DNA of 64,000 nucleotides. It comes from Ilumatobacteraceae bacterium. Lineage in GTDB: Bacteria; Actinomycetota; Acidimicrobiia; Acidimicrobiales; Ilumatobacteraceae. The notes under the pieces are model-generated. The model had not been told where the DNA came from. It saw only the letters and a program-made list of their open reading frames with translations, and searched no databases. Each line of letters begins with the position of its first letter. The stretch's first letter is position 1. The stretch lies in contig JAWPMO010000001.1 in assembly GCA_033344875.1 (NCBI GenBank), forward strand, positions 1,327,595 through 1,391,594, read 5' to 3'. Below, piece after piece: positions 16,938-25,846 of this stretch. The translations under genes and the position numbers were made by a program.

Positions 16938-19900
16938 TCAGGTGGCTGACAGAACGTCTGCCACCAGCGCGATCACGTCGTCGCCGTACTGCTCGAGCTT
17001 GGCGGGGCCGACGCCCTTGACCCGGCCGAGGTCGGCGAGGTCGACCGGCAGCGCGGTCGCGATCCCGACGAGGGTCTTGTCGTCGAACACGGTGTAGGCC
17101 GGCTTGCCATCGCGGGCCCGGTCGCGGAACGACCGCAATCGATCGAACACGAGGGCGCTCGCTTCGGCCACGTCACCGGGTCGAGCACCCAGCTTGCCGC
17201 GCTGCTTGCCCGCCGTCTCGACCTTGCTCCCGAGACGAAAGCGACGAACGGAGCCGTCGCGGACGGCGACCGCCGACTCGGGTTCGAGTTCGGTCACGAC
17301 CCATTCGTGTCCCTGGTCGACCAGCACGGTGCCGGGGACCGCCATGACCAGCGTCCGATCGAGCAGCGGATGATCGGGCGCGTCACGCTTGGTCGCCGAA
17401 CTCGAAGAACGAACCGGTGTGCGTGGCGGCGGTTCGGGCGGGTGTTCGGGCGGCTCGGTCGTGAACTCGGCGACGAACGGACTCGGTGTCCGGCCACTGA
17501 CGACGGTGACGAACTCCCGGCAGCGCGTGATCGCCACGTGCAGCAACCGCCGCTCCTCCTCGACGTCGTCGGCCAACCGGTGGGGATACTGGTCGACGTC
17601 GGCCAGGTGAGCGACGACGTGGGGCCACTCCTGGCCCTTGACCCGGTGCACCGTGCTCAACACGACACCCGCCGGGTCACGACGGACCATCAGGTGATCG
17701 CGGAGCCACCGCTCGAACGAGGCGACCTCGGGCTGCAGCAGGGCGAGTTGGCGGAGTGCGAGCAGATCGTCGCCCTGCGCTGACCGGTTCATGCCCTGCC
17801 GACCCTGGTCGAGGGTAGCGACGGCACCGCCGAGGCCGAGCCGGTCGATGAGCACGTCGAGGACCTCGCTCGTCGACGCCTTGCGCCGGACGAGGCCCGC
17901 CATCCGAGACAGGTCGACGGTGAAGTCGGTGATCTTGGTGGCGTCGCGCTCGTTGGTCAGCCGGGCGGCGAGACGTTCGAGCCCCGCGAGATCGGTCTGC
18001 TCACCCGCCCAGTCGCGCAGCCGCGGGCTCAGGCCCCGCGACGGGCGACGGAGCGCCTCGCCGATGTCGGACGCCGAGAACCCCGTGCCGCGTGCCAGGC
18101 GCAGCCAGGCCAACGCCGCTCGCACCGCCGTGCGCTCGACGTAGTCGCCACCCACGCCTCCCGAGATCGGCACCCCGGCCGCGCTGAGCGCGACCTGGAC
18201 GGGGACGAGCGTGGCGTTGACCCGGGCGAGCACGGCGATGTCGCCCGGCGCCGCCCCGCCGTCGATCGCCGAACGGACGGCGTCGACCGACGCCGAGACC
18301 GGGTCGTCGGACGACACCGCGTTCCACCCGCCGGCGAGCGACGACGCCGCCCGGATCGTCTTGTCGACACGGCGGCGATTGTGGCGGAGGAGCCGGTCGG
18401 CGATCTCGACGACGCCGGCCGGGCAGCGGTAGTTGACCTCGAGCGGGTGCGACTCGGCTCCCGGGAACCAACGGTCGAACTCGATCAACCAGGCGGGGTC
18501 GGCGCCGTTGTAGCCGTAGATGGTCTGGTCGTCGTCGCCCACGCCGAAGACCGCACCGCCGGGCGCACCGAGCAACCGGATCAGCAGCAGGTGCGCGGGC
18601 GTCAGATCCTGGAACTCGTCGACCAGCAGCACCCGGCAGGCCCGCTGTGCGGCGCGCCGAGCTTCGGGCTGCGTGAGCAGCACCTCGATCGCGCGGTAGA
18701 TCTGATCGTCGAAGTCGACGGCGCCGTCGCGCTCGAGCGCCGCCCGATACCCGGGCCACACCTCGGCCAGGCCGTCGACGTCGCCGCCGTAGCGGGCTTC
18801 GGCCTCGAACGGGGCGACGAGCCCGAGCCGGACCAGGCTCAGGGCGTCGATCCACGGTGCGAGCGGGTCGATGTTGAGCTTGCGGGGCGACTGCACGAGC
18901 TTGCCGAGGATGCGACGCACGTCGGGCTCGTCGATGGTGCGCCAGCGACGTTGCTGTGCGGCGAACGGTGCCGAGCCGTTGACGATGGCCAGCGCGATCG
19001 CGTTGAGGGTTCGCACGTGGAGGCCCGGCAGATCGGTCGTGCGCGCCTGCATCTCTTCTTGTGCCCGTTTGTTGAAGGCGACGAGCGTCAGCGAGGTGGG
19101 CGGGACGTTCCAGCGGGTGAGCAGGTGTCGTGCGCGCTCGGTCAGCACCCGTGTCTTGCCCGAGCCGGCCGGTGCGATGATGCGGGCCGCCCCACCGGAG
19201 TGGGTGACGGCGGCGAGCTGGTCGGGTGCGAGTTCGGCGTCGCTGTCGTTGTCGATCGGCGAGGCGAACCCACCGTGCTCGACCTGCACCCCCGGCACCA
19301 CGTCGACGGCGTCGACCGGGGCGGTGAACCGCACCGGACCACCGTCGAGCCACACCGTTCGCCCGTCGGGTGTCAGCACGTCGCCGACTCCACCGTGGGC
19401 GACGACCGAGGCGCCCAACGCGCAGGCCCGGTCGATCAGGCGCCACCGACCATGCTGCCCGTGGCGGGCGTCGATCGAGTTCGACCACAGCAGATGGTGG
19501 AGTGTTTCGGCCATGAACTCATGGCCGACCCCGACCGCATGCGGCTCACGATCGTCGACGGATGCCGGCATCTCGTCGAATGCCGGATCGTCGGAGATCG
19601 AGATGACCAGGCTCTCGCGCCCGCCGACGGCCGCACGCAGTGTGTCGATCAGCGACGAATCGGGCGCCGTGGCATCGATCCGGCGGCAGTCGGCCCAATC
19701 GGCCGGCGGCTCCTGCCCGGCCGGCACCACGACATGGCGGCCCAGCGCGGCCGGGCCCCGGCGCAGCGGCACCTCGACCGCAGCGGGCTCGGCGGCGGCC
19801 GCCGGCACGCGCTGCGGCCGAGACGACGCCCGAGAGCCGGATGACGGCGACCCGGATGCCGGCGCTGGACCGGCCGCGGAGGTGCCGCTCCGTGGTGCCG

Positions 19901-20006
19901 ACTCCTCGGCACGTGCCGCCGTCGGCGCGTCCTGGTGATCGGCCCAGCACTGCTTGACGTCGGCGGGGCGCTCGTGCTCTCCCCCGCAGTACACACATGC
20001 GATCAC
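16938..20006 (-). CDS. UvrD/Rep-family DNA helicase with zinc-finger-like N-terminus and HRDC domain
   Basis: 1,022 residues. The N-terminus has C-x2-C-x12-C-x3-H (Cys4, Cys7, Cys20, His24), then a Ser/Ala/Pro linker and an unrecognised domain to about residue 260. The superfamily 1 core follows: Walker A APAGSGKTR near 280, VLLVDEFQDLTPAHL, GDDDQTIYGYNG, HPLEVNYRCP, VHRVKGQEWPHV and VAITRCREF. The C-terminus (about 950-1022) is an HRDC domain ending in GRVKGVGPAKLEQYG. Core and HRDC resemble actinobacterial UvrD2, which is about 700 residues long, so the N-terminal 260 residues are extra. The GTG at 20006 is chosen: it keeps the cysteine motif and has TAGGGT 7 nt upstream. Confidence 0.88.
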   Translation of the reverse strand: MIACVYCGGEHERPADVKQCWADHQDAPTAARAEESAPRSGTSAAGPAPASGSPSSGSRASSRPQRVPAAAAEPAAVEVPLRRGPAALGRHVVVPAGQEPPADWADCRRIDATAPDSSLIDTLRAAVGGRESLVISISDDPAFDEMPASVDDREPHAVGVGHEFMAETLHHLLWSNSIDARHGQHGRWRLIDRACALGASVVAHGGVGDVLTPDGRTVWLDGGPVRFTAPVDAVDVVPGVQVEHGGFASPIDNDSDAELAPDQLAAVTHSGGAARIIAPAGSGKTRVLTERARHLLTRWNVPPTSLTLVAFNKRAQEEMQARTTDLPGLHVRTLNAIALAIVNGSAPFAAQQRRWRTIDEPDVRRILGKLVQSPRKLNIDPLAPWIDALSLVRLGLVAPFEAEARYGGDVDGLAEVWPGYRAALERDGAVDFDDQIYRAIEVLLTQPEARRAAQRACRVLLVDEFQDLTPAHLLLIRLLGAPGGAVFGVGDDDQTIYGYNGADPAWLIEFDRWFPGAESHPLEVNYRCPAGVVEIADRLLRHNRRRVDKTIRAASSLAGGWNAVSSDDPVSASVDAVRSAIDGGAAPGDIAVLARVNATLVPVQVALSAAGVPISGGVGGDYVERTAVRAALAWLRLARGTGFSASDIGEALRRPSRGLSPRLRDWAGEQTDLAGLERLAARLTNERDATKITDFTVDLSRMAGLVRRKASTSEVLDVLIDRLGLGGAVATLDQGRQGMNRSAQGDDLLALRQLALLQPEVASFERWLRDHLMVRRDPAGVVLSTVHRVKGQEWPHVVAHLADVDQYPHRLADDVEEERRLLHVAITRCREFVTVVSGRTPSPFVAEFTTEPPEHPPEPPPRTPVRSSSSATKRDAPDHPLLDRTLVMAVPGTVLVDQGHEWVVTELEPESAVAVRDGSVRRFRLGSKVETAGKQRGKLGARPGDVAEASALVFDRLRSFRDRARDGKPAYTVFDDKTLVGIATALPVDLADLGRVKGVGPAKLEQYGDDVIALVADVLSAT

Positions 20007-20013
20007 GGCGCCG

Positions 20014-20019
20014 ACCCTA
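20014..20019 (-). promoter_or_regulatory. Predicted -10 hexamer (TAGGGT) of the UvrD-like helicase gene
   Basis: TAGGGT on the minus strand ends 7 nt before the GTG at 20006, supporting both that start and a leaderless transcript. Confidence 0.45.
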
Positions 20020-20114
20020 CCGATGGGGTGCGCGATCACCGGCGCTGTGACCAGCACGACGTCGGATCTCAAGCCGGAGCCGCGATCTGCCGAGACAGTA
20101 GTGACGCCGTTGAT

Positions 20115-20131
20115 GTTACGGTTACGTTACG
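20115..20131 (+). repeat. Three near-contiguous GTTACG motifs upstream of the M15 peptidase gene
   Basis: GTTACG occurs at 20115-20120, 20121-20126 and 20126-20131, about 40 bases before the ATG at 20168. TACGTT at 20124-20129 with GTGACG at 20101-20106 would form a promoter with a 17-base spacer, so the repeats may overlap the -10. Function unknown. Confidence 0.35.
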
Positions 20132-20167
20132 GACCGCCGGCGGCGATGCGAGGAAACCCACAGAACC

Positions 20168-22117
20168 ATGATCCGATCACTGCTGATCACTGCTGTCGTA
20201 CTCGGCTCGACGGTCGTCGCCACCGCGGCGACCCCCGCCGCCCAGGCGCTCGACGACACGCCCTGGGCGCTGCCGTCGACGCCGGAGCGTTGCACCCAGG
20301 ACGAGGCCGACTCGGGCGACGTCGCCCACTGCCTGATCGCCTTCTACCACGACCCGGCGGAGACCGGCTGGGGTCAGCCCCCGGCGCCCGGAGTCGGCGA
20401 GGGATGGTCGTGGAACGGCTACCGCTACAACGGTTCGGAAGCGCTCGAACAGTGGGAAGCCGAACGCATCACCGACAACAGCGAACCCGTGGCGACGCTC
20501 GCGGCCGGCCGCCTCGAGACCCACGTCGAGGCCCAGGTCTTGTTCGAGGGATTTCTCCGTGACATCGCCGCCAACGGTTACCGCGTCCGGGATGCGAGCG
20601 GCTACGGGTTCCGCTGCACCAGTGGCAACGGCGGCTGGAGCTGCCCGTCCGGTGATCCCGGCGACCTCTCCAACCACGCGTGGGGTCTGGCGATCGACAT
20701 GAACGCCGGCACGAACCCGATCCGCAGTTACTCACGCCAGGACGGGGTGACCGCCTGCCAGACCCCCATGGTCACCGACCTGCCGAAGTGGGTCATCGAG
20801 ACCGGCGAGAAGTGGGGTCTGTACTGGGGCGGATACGGCTGGAACAGCGGGTGCGCCGACACCGACACCGAACGCGACAACGTCTACCGCGACCCGCCGC
20901 ACTTCGAGTTCCGGGGCACGGTCGAGCAGGCACGAGCGATCGCCGAGTTCAATCTCCGCAACGACCCCCGGTCGAGCTGCTTCCTCGTGATCGACGACGA
21001 CGGCGAGGAACAGGAGGTCTGCAACCGGTCAGGCCGCCCCGAAGCCGACTGGCGCCTGCCGATCGACACCGGTGCACCCGAGGGCGCCACCGCCGTCATG
21101 GTCAACCTGACGGCGACCGAGGCGGCCGGACCGGGGTTCCTGACCACCGAGGACTGCGAGGCCCGTTCGGGCGATCGGACCACCTCGGCGCTCACCTTCG
21201 CGGCCGGCGACTCCCGAGCCGTGATGGCCGTCGTTCCCGTCGACGAGGCCGGACGCTTCTGCGTGTACCGCTCGACCGACGTGCACAGCATCGTCGACGT
21301 GCTCGGCTCCATCGGGGCCGACGGTGAGCCGCTCTGGTTCGAACCCTCGTCCCCGACCCGCCTCACCGATACCCGCACCGACGGCAGCTGTCAGCCGCTC
21401 CAGGAATGCGTCACCGGACCGGTGCCCGACGGCTCGGTCCATGCGGTGCCCACCGAGGACGACCGGCCACGGATCGCCAACCTCGCGGTCGTCGACGGCA
21501 GCGGGCCCGGGTTCCTCCAGGCCGGCGCCTGTGACGGCATCGGCGACGGCGCCACGTTCTCCAACCTCAACTACCTCGACGACGCCGCCCGTTCGAACCT
21601 CGCCCTGATCGCCGGGAGCGACTTCGGCAGTTGCGTCTACGCGCTCACCGAGGCGCACGTGCTCGTCGACGAGCTCGGCGCGCTCGATCCCGAGACCGGG
21701 TACGGGTGGGCCCTCGACCAACCACGGCGGGTACTCGACACACGCGAGTGCACCGACACCTGGTGCGATGATCGCCCCGAAGCTCACACCGTCATCGAGG
21801 TCGACCTCGGCACGGAGGCCCCCGGTGCAGCGATCGCCATCACCGCCACCGAGACCGCAGCCCCGGGCTTCGTGACCGTCGGATCGTGCGACGACTTCGA
21901 CGACGTCGACAACATCCCGACGTCGAACCTCAACCACCTCGAGGGGCAGACGGCGACGAACCTCGCGCTCGTCGACCTCGACGAGGGGCGCATGTGCATC
22001 TACACGCTCGCCGCAGCGCAACTGATCATCGACGTGCAGGCCGAACTGACCGAGGAGCACGACGCCGGTCTGACCCCGACGGCGCCGGAACGGGTGCACG
22101 ACAGCCGGGACGACTGA
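20168..22117 (+). CDS. Secreted M15 peptidase (VanY-like D-Ala-D-Ala carboxypeptidase) with three C-terminal repeats
   Basis: 649 residues. A signal peptide ends near residue 28 (TPAAQA). The M15 domain spans about 100-265: zinc site SNHAWGLAIDMN near 167-178 (His and Asp ligands) and PPHFEFRG near 242 (catalytic Glu and third ligand His region). VanY-type enzymes trim the terminal D-Ala of peptidoglycan stems or cut cross-links outside the cell. From about 290 to the end are three copies of a roughly 110-residue unit, each with PGF(L/V)T, a Cys about 5-7 residues later, a Ser/Thr-N-L line, a C-(V/I)-Y motif and a D-V/E-L-G ending; they are probably wall- or surface-binding. It faces a convergent glpD 21 bases away. 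Confidence 0.85.
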   Translation: MIRSLLITAVVLGSTVVATAATPAAQALDDTPWALPSTPERCTQDEADSGDVAHCLIAFYHDPAETGWGQPPAPGVGEGWSWNGYRYNGSEALEQWEAERITDNSEPVATLAAGRLETHVEAQVLFEGFLRDIAANGYRVRDASGYGFRCTSGNGGWSCPSGDPGDLSNHAWGLAIDMNAGTNPIRSYSRQDGVTACQTPMVTDLPKWVIETGEKWGLYWGGYGWNSGCADTDTERDNVYRDPPHFEFRGTVEQARAIAEFNLRNDPRSSCFLVIDDDGEEQEVCNRSGRPEADWRLPIDTGAPEGATAVMVNLTATEAAGPGFLTTEDCEARSGDRTTSALTFAAGDSRAVMAVVPVDEAGRFCVYRSTDVHSIVDVLGSIGADGEPLWFEPSSPTRLTDTRTDGSCQPLQECVTGPVPDGSVHAVPTEDDRPRIANLAVVDGSGPGFLQAGACDGIGDGATFSNLNYLDDAARSNLALIAGSDFGSCVYALTEAHVLVDELGALDPETGYGWALDQPRRVLDTRECTDTWCDDRPEAHTVIEVDLGTEAPGAAIAITATETAAPGFVTVGSCDDFDDVDNIPTSNLNHLEGQTATNLALVDLDEGRMCIYTLAAAQLIIDVQAELTEEHDAGLTPTAPERVHDSRDD

Positions 22118-22138
22118 TGCGGTTCGAGTGGCTCAGGA

Positions 22139-23791
22139 TCAGACGACCGGGCCGCCGACCCGCGGCTTGTTCGCGACGTAGTCGGCGAGGCGTCGTTCGG
22201 CATCGTCGCCGAACAGGATCTGGGCGACCTCACGCAGCCCGGGACCGTCGTGAATGTCGTCGTCGTGCACCACGAGGTCGATCTTCGAGCGACGGCGCAT
22301 GAAGTCGTCGAGCGTCACGATCATCTCGTGCTCGGCGGCCGTGTACAGCTCGGCGCGCAGATAGTCGGCCGACCCCATGATGTCCTCACCCATGGCCGGA
22401 TCGGCCCGGATCGACTCCAACAGGTCGAACGCCCGCCGACCGTAACGACGCCACAGTCGGTCGGACAGCGGCTCGGTGTCGGGCTTGGTGCGCAACAGGT
22501 CGAGCTTCATCAGCTTCGCCTGTCGGAAGAACTCGGCGCGCGTTGCCGCGGCCGGCTCGCCGAACCAGTTCTCGAGATCCTTCTCGAGCGGGATGCCGAG
22601 GTGCTCGATCTCGGCGGCGACCTCTTCGCCGACGTTCAGGCAGTCGGTGAGCTTGCCGCCGAAGATCGTGACGATCCCGAGGTCGTCGTCGCATTCGATC
22701 TCGTGCTTGCGGCTGAGCGACGTCCAGTCGGTGTCGGTCTGATCACCACCGGACGTCTTGACCACGAGCGGCCGGACTCCTGACCGCTCGGCGATGATGT
22801 CGGAGGTGGTCAGCGGCGTGTCGAGGTCGAGACGGGCGTTGATCTGCTCGAGCAGGAAGGTCCGATCGTCGTCGTCGACGGCGGTGAAGGGTGTGTCGAT
22901 CCGCGTGTCGGTGGTTCCGATCACCGATCGACGCCCCATCGGGATCACGTAGAACAGGCGCCCGGTGTCGTCGAAGAAGGCGAGCACCCGCTCGTGTTCG
23001 GTCGTGGTCAGCCTGGGCACGACGAGATGGATGCCCTTGGAGTACACGATCCGATGGTCGGTGCGGTTGCCCCACCGGTCGTTGAGGCCGTCGACGAACG
23101 GACCGGCCGCGTTGACGATCGTGCGCGCCGACGTGGTGAACTCCTCGCCCGAGTCGACGTCGCGCAGGTGCGCGACCCAACGGGTCCCCTGCGAGGTGAC
23201 CACCCGCTCGGCCGACACCAACTCGACGTAGTTCGCGACGGCGGCGCCGGCCTCGATCGCCGAACGGACGAACGAGAAGACGAAGCGTGAGTCGTTGTCG
23301 ATCAGGTAGCCGTCCTGGTACTGGATCCCGCCACGGACCGTCGTGGTGTCGATCGCCGGCTCCTCGGCTTTGATCGCCTCGGCATCGAACAACTTCGGCG
23401 GCTTGGTGCCGAACAGTCCGATCGCCCAGTAGGCGGCTGCGCCCAGTGCGGCGAACCACGGCCGGTACGGTGCCGATCGGTCGAGCGCGGCGAGGAAGCC
23501 GATCTCCTTGATGTTGTCGGGGTACGCCTTCATGAGGCGGTTGCGTGAACGGCAGAGCCCGAACACCAGCGGCAACTCGTAGTTCTCGAGGTACTTGAAG
23601 CCACCCCAGACCAGGTTCGACGACTCCTGACTCGTGAAGCTGCCGAAGTCGCCTCGGTCGACGAGCGCCACCGACGCACCGCGACCGGCGAGTGCCGCCG
23701 ACGACACCGCACCGTTGATGCCGGCACCGACGACGAGCACGTCGAACAGTCCGTCACGCATTCGCTCGATGTTCGTGTCGCGCAGCGCCAT
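22139..23791 (-). CDS. glpD: Aerobic glycerol-3-phosphate dehydrogenase
   Basis: 550-residue flavoprotein that oxidises sn-glycerol 3-phosphate to dihydroxyacetone phosphate and passes electrons to quinone (EC 1.1.5.3) at the inner membrane face. The FAD motif LVVGAGINGAVSSAALAGRG lies near the N-terminus. SQESSNLVWGGFKYLENYE is the usual substrate-region motif, and IPMGRRSVIGTTDT and GVRPLV complete the pattern. A C-terminal helical domain is present, giving normal length. The ATG at 23791 is chosen over a GTG two codons upstream. No glpF or glpK is next to it. Confidence 0.92.
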   Translation of the reverse strand: MALRDTNIERMRDGLFDVLVVGAGINGAVSSAALAGRGASVALVDRGDFGSFTSQESSNLVWGGFKYLENYELPLVFGLCRSRNRLMKAYPDNIKEIGFLAALDRSAPYRPWFAALGAAAYWAIGLFGTKPPKLFDAEAIKAEEPAIDTTTVRGGIQYQDGYLIDNDSRFVFSFVRSAIEAGAAVANYVELVSAERVVTSQGTRWVAHLRDVDSGEEFTTSARTIVNAAGPFVDGLNDRWGNRTDHRIVYSKGIHLVVPRLTTTEHERVLAFFDDTGRLFYVIPMGRRSVIGTTDTRIDTPFTAVDDDDRTFLLEQINARLDLDTPLTTSDIIAERSGVRPLVVKTSGGDQTDTDWTSLSRKHEIECDDDLGIVTIFGGKLTDCLNVGEEVAAEIEHLGIPLEKDLENWFGEPAAATRAEFFRQAKLMKLDLLRTKPDTEPLSDRLWRRYGRRAFDLLESIRADPAMGEDIMGSADYLRAELYTAAEHEMIVTLDDFMRRRSKIDLVVHDDDIHDGPGLREVAQILFGDDAERRLADYVANKPRVGGPVV

Positions 23792-23908
23792 GCCCACAGC
23801 GTCGCACCGGAGGGGCCCGTCGACAACAACACCCGGCCGATTTTCGTCCTCGCGGACGACGACCGATCATCCCTGCGATCGATCCTCCGCCGACGCGCTC
23901 GGGATACC

Positions 23909-25138
23909 GTGAGCCCCGTGACGTTCGCGATGCCAGCACGGCTCGGCCGTTGGGGCGCCGAGCACCCCTTCCGGGTCGACGTCGTCATCGCCGTCGTCGT
24001 CGGCCTGTTCACCGTGCTGGGCCTGGTCGCCGCCGAGCCGCAGGGATCCGAGCGAGCGGCCGATCCGCTCGCGGTGATGCTCGTCGCCGGACAGACCGTG
24101 TCGTTCGCGTACCGCCGCCGGGCCCCGCTCCTGAGCGTCGTCGCGGTCTCGGTGTTCACGGTCGCGTTCTGGGTCGCCGACTACGCCACCAACTTCGACG
24201 TGTTCACGCTGCTCGCCGTGTACGCGGCGACCGCACACGGCGGGGGCGACCGGCGGAAGGTCTGGAGGGTCGTCGGGGCGGTCGTCGGTTTCGTCTCGGT
24301 GATCGCAGTGCTCGGGGTCCTGAGCCCGAACGATGATCTGCCGGCGGCCGCCGTGCTCGGCATCGCGGCGCTGCACATCACCGCCGCGATCGCCGGCGAG
24401 GTCGTCCACGATCGGCGGCTGCGCCTCGCCGAACTCGAGCAGCGGGCGGTACGTGCCGAGACCGAGCGGAGCCTAATGGCCCGCGAGGCGATCCGCGAGG
24501 AACGAGCCCGGATCGCTCGCGATCTCCATGACGTCGTCGCTCACGGGATGAGCGTGATGGTGGTGCAGGCGGGCGCAGCCGAACGCATCGTGGATGCCGA
24601 CCCCGACGGCGCCCGCAAGGCGCTCCAGCACATCCAGAGCGCCGGTCGCGAGGCCCTGACCGAGATGCGGCGCATGCTCGATCTGCTCCGAGAAGCGCAC
24701 CCGGCTGCACTCGACCTCGCACCCCAGCCGACCGTGCACGACCTCCACCACGTCGTACAGCAATGCAGCGACTCGGGGATCCCGACCGAACTGAGGATCG
24801 ACGGCGAACCGTCGAGCCAGTCGGTCGGCCAGGAGATGGCCGCCTACCGAATCGCTCAGGAGGCGCTCACCAACGTCATCAAACACGCAGGCGGATCCGC
24901 CCGGGCCATGGTGCGAGTGCAGTACCGGTCGGACGACATCCGCCTCGAGGTGACCGACGACGGCATCGGCGCCAGCGAGCGCGACCTCAGCCATGCCACC
25001 GGCCACGGACTCGTCGGCATGCGTGAACGTGTCGAGCTCTACGGCGGCGACTTCCGTGTCGGCCCGCGGCCCGGCGGCGGCTTCCGCGTCGCCGCCACCA
25101 TCCCGTACGACCATCAGCCGAGCCGGACACGTCGATGA
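23909..25138 (+). CDS. Sensor histidine kinase of the NarL/DesK type
   Basis: 409 residues. The N-terminal 170 residues hold about five membrane helices with short loops and no obvious ligand domain, followed by a coiled helix. The HisKA_3 box RARIARDLHDVVAHGMSVM places the phospho-acceptor His near residue 207. The ATPase domain shows AYRIAQEALTNVIKHAG, EVTDDGIGA and GHGLVGMRERVELYGG. The start is a GTG. It overlaps the next gene by ATGA, so kinase and regulator are one operon. The stimulus and targets are unknown. Confidence 0.92.
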   Translation: MSPVTFAMPARLGRWGAEHPFRVDVVIAVVVGLFTVLGLVAAEPQGSERAADPLAVMLVAGQTVSFAYRRRAPLLSVVAVSVFTVAFWVADYATNFDVFTLLAVYAATAHGGGDRRKVWRVVGAVVGFVSVIAVLGVLSPNDDLPAAAVLGIAALHITAAIAGEVVHDRRLRLAELEQRAVRAETERSLMAREAIREERARIARDLHDVVAHGMSVMVVQAGAAERIVDADPDGARKALQHIQSAGREALTEMRRMLDLLREAHPAALDLAPQPTVHDLHHVVQQCSDSGIPTELRIDGEPSSQSVGQEMAAYRIAQEALTNVIKHAGGSARAMVRVQYRSDDIRLEVTDDGIGASERDLSHATGHGLVGMRERVELYGGDFRVGPRPGGGFRVAATIPYDHQPSRTRR

Positions 25139-25806
25139 ACCTCCGAGTCGCGATCGCCGACGACCAAGAGCTGGTCCGCACGGGCTTCGCCCTCATCCTC
25201 GGGTCGGAAGACGACATCGATGTCGTCGGCGCCGCAGCGGACGGTCGCGAGGCGGTCGAGCTGTGCCGCCGCGTCCGCCCGGACGTGATCCTGATGGACA
25301 TCCGGATGCCGGAGATGGACGGCATCGCGGCCACACGCGAGTTGCTCGACGACGTCGATTGCCGCACACGGGTCCTGATCCTCACCACGTTCGACCTCGA
25401 CGAGTACGTGTACGACGCCGTGACGGCCGGCGCCAGCGGGTTCCTCCTGAAGGACACGCCCGCTGACGACCTGATCAAGGCGGTCCGGGTCGTGGCGAGC
25501 GGCGACGCCCTGCTGGCGCCGTCGGTCACCCGCAGTCTCATCGAGCGTTTCACCAGCGAGACGACGTCGTACACGCCGACGCCGGGGCTCGACGACCTCA
25601 CCGAACGCGAGACCGAGGTGCTGTCACTGATGGCCCGAGGTCACTCCAACCAGGAGATCGCCACCGCCCTCTTCCTCGGCGAGACCACCGTGAAGACCCA
25701 TGTCAGCCGCGTCCTGATGAAGCTGGGAGTCCGCGACCGGGTGCAAGCGGTCATCGCCGCCTACGAATCGGGCCTCGTTCGCCCGGGCGGCGACACCCGC
25801 CCCTGA
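25135..25806 (+). CDS. NarL/FixJ-type response regulator
   Basis: 223 residues. Receiver domain with acidic pocket Asp9/Asp10, phosphorylation site Asp55 (LMDIRMPEMDG) and Lys in LLKDTPADD. The C-terminal LuxR helix-turn-helix is LTERETEVLSLMARGHSNQEIA through TTVKTHVSRVLMKLG. It is the cognate partner of the kinase upstream, whose stop it overlaps by four bases. Convergent with the alcohol dehydrogenase gene. Confidence 0.94.
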   Translation: MNLRVAIADDQELVRTGFALILGSEDDIDVVGAAADGREAVELCRRVRPDVILMDIRMPEMDGIAATRELLDDVDCRTRVLILTTFDLDEYVYDAVTAGASGFLLKDTPADDLIKAVRVVASGDALLAPSVTRSLIERFTSETTSYTPTPGLDDLTERETEVLSLMARGHSNQEIATALFLGETTVKTHVSRVLMKLGVRDRVQAVIAAYESGLVRPGGDTRP

Positions 25807-25846
25807 GCTGCACCGGCGGCGCTCACGGGCAGGTGGCCGGGTTCGG

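Noticed and set aside
21340-21360. GGTTCGAACCC-like string resembling a tRNA T-arm
   Set aside because: It is inside the M15 peptidase coding sequence with no acceptor or anticodon stem around it. A similar string near 28840 is inside nrdJ.
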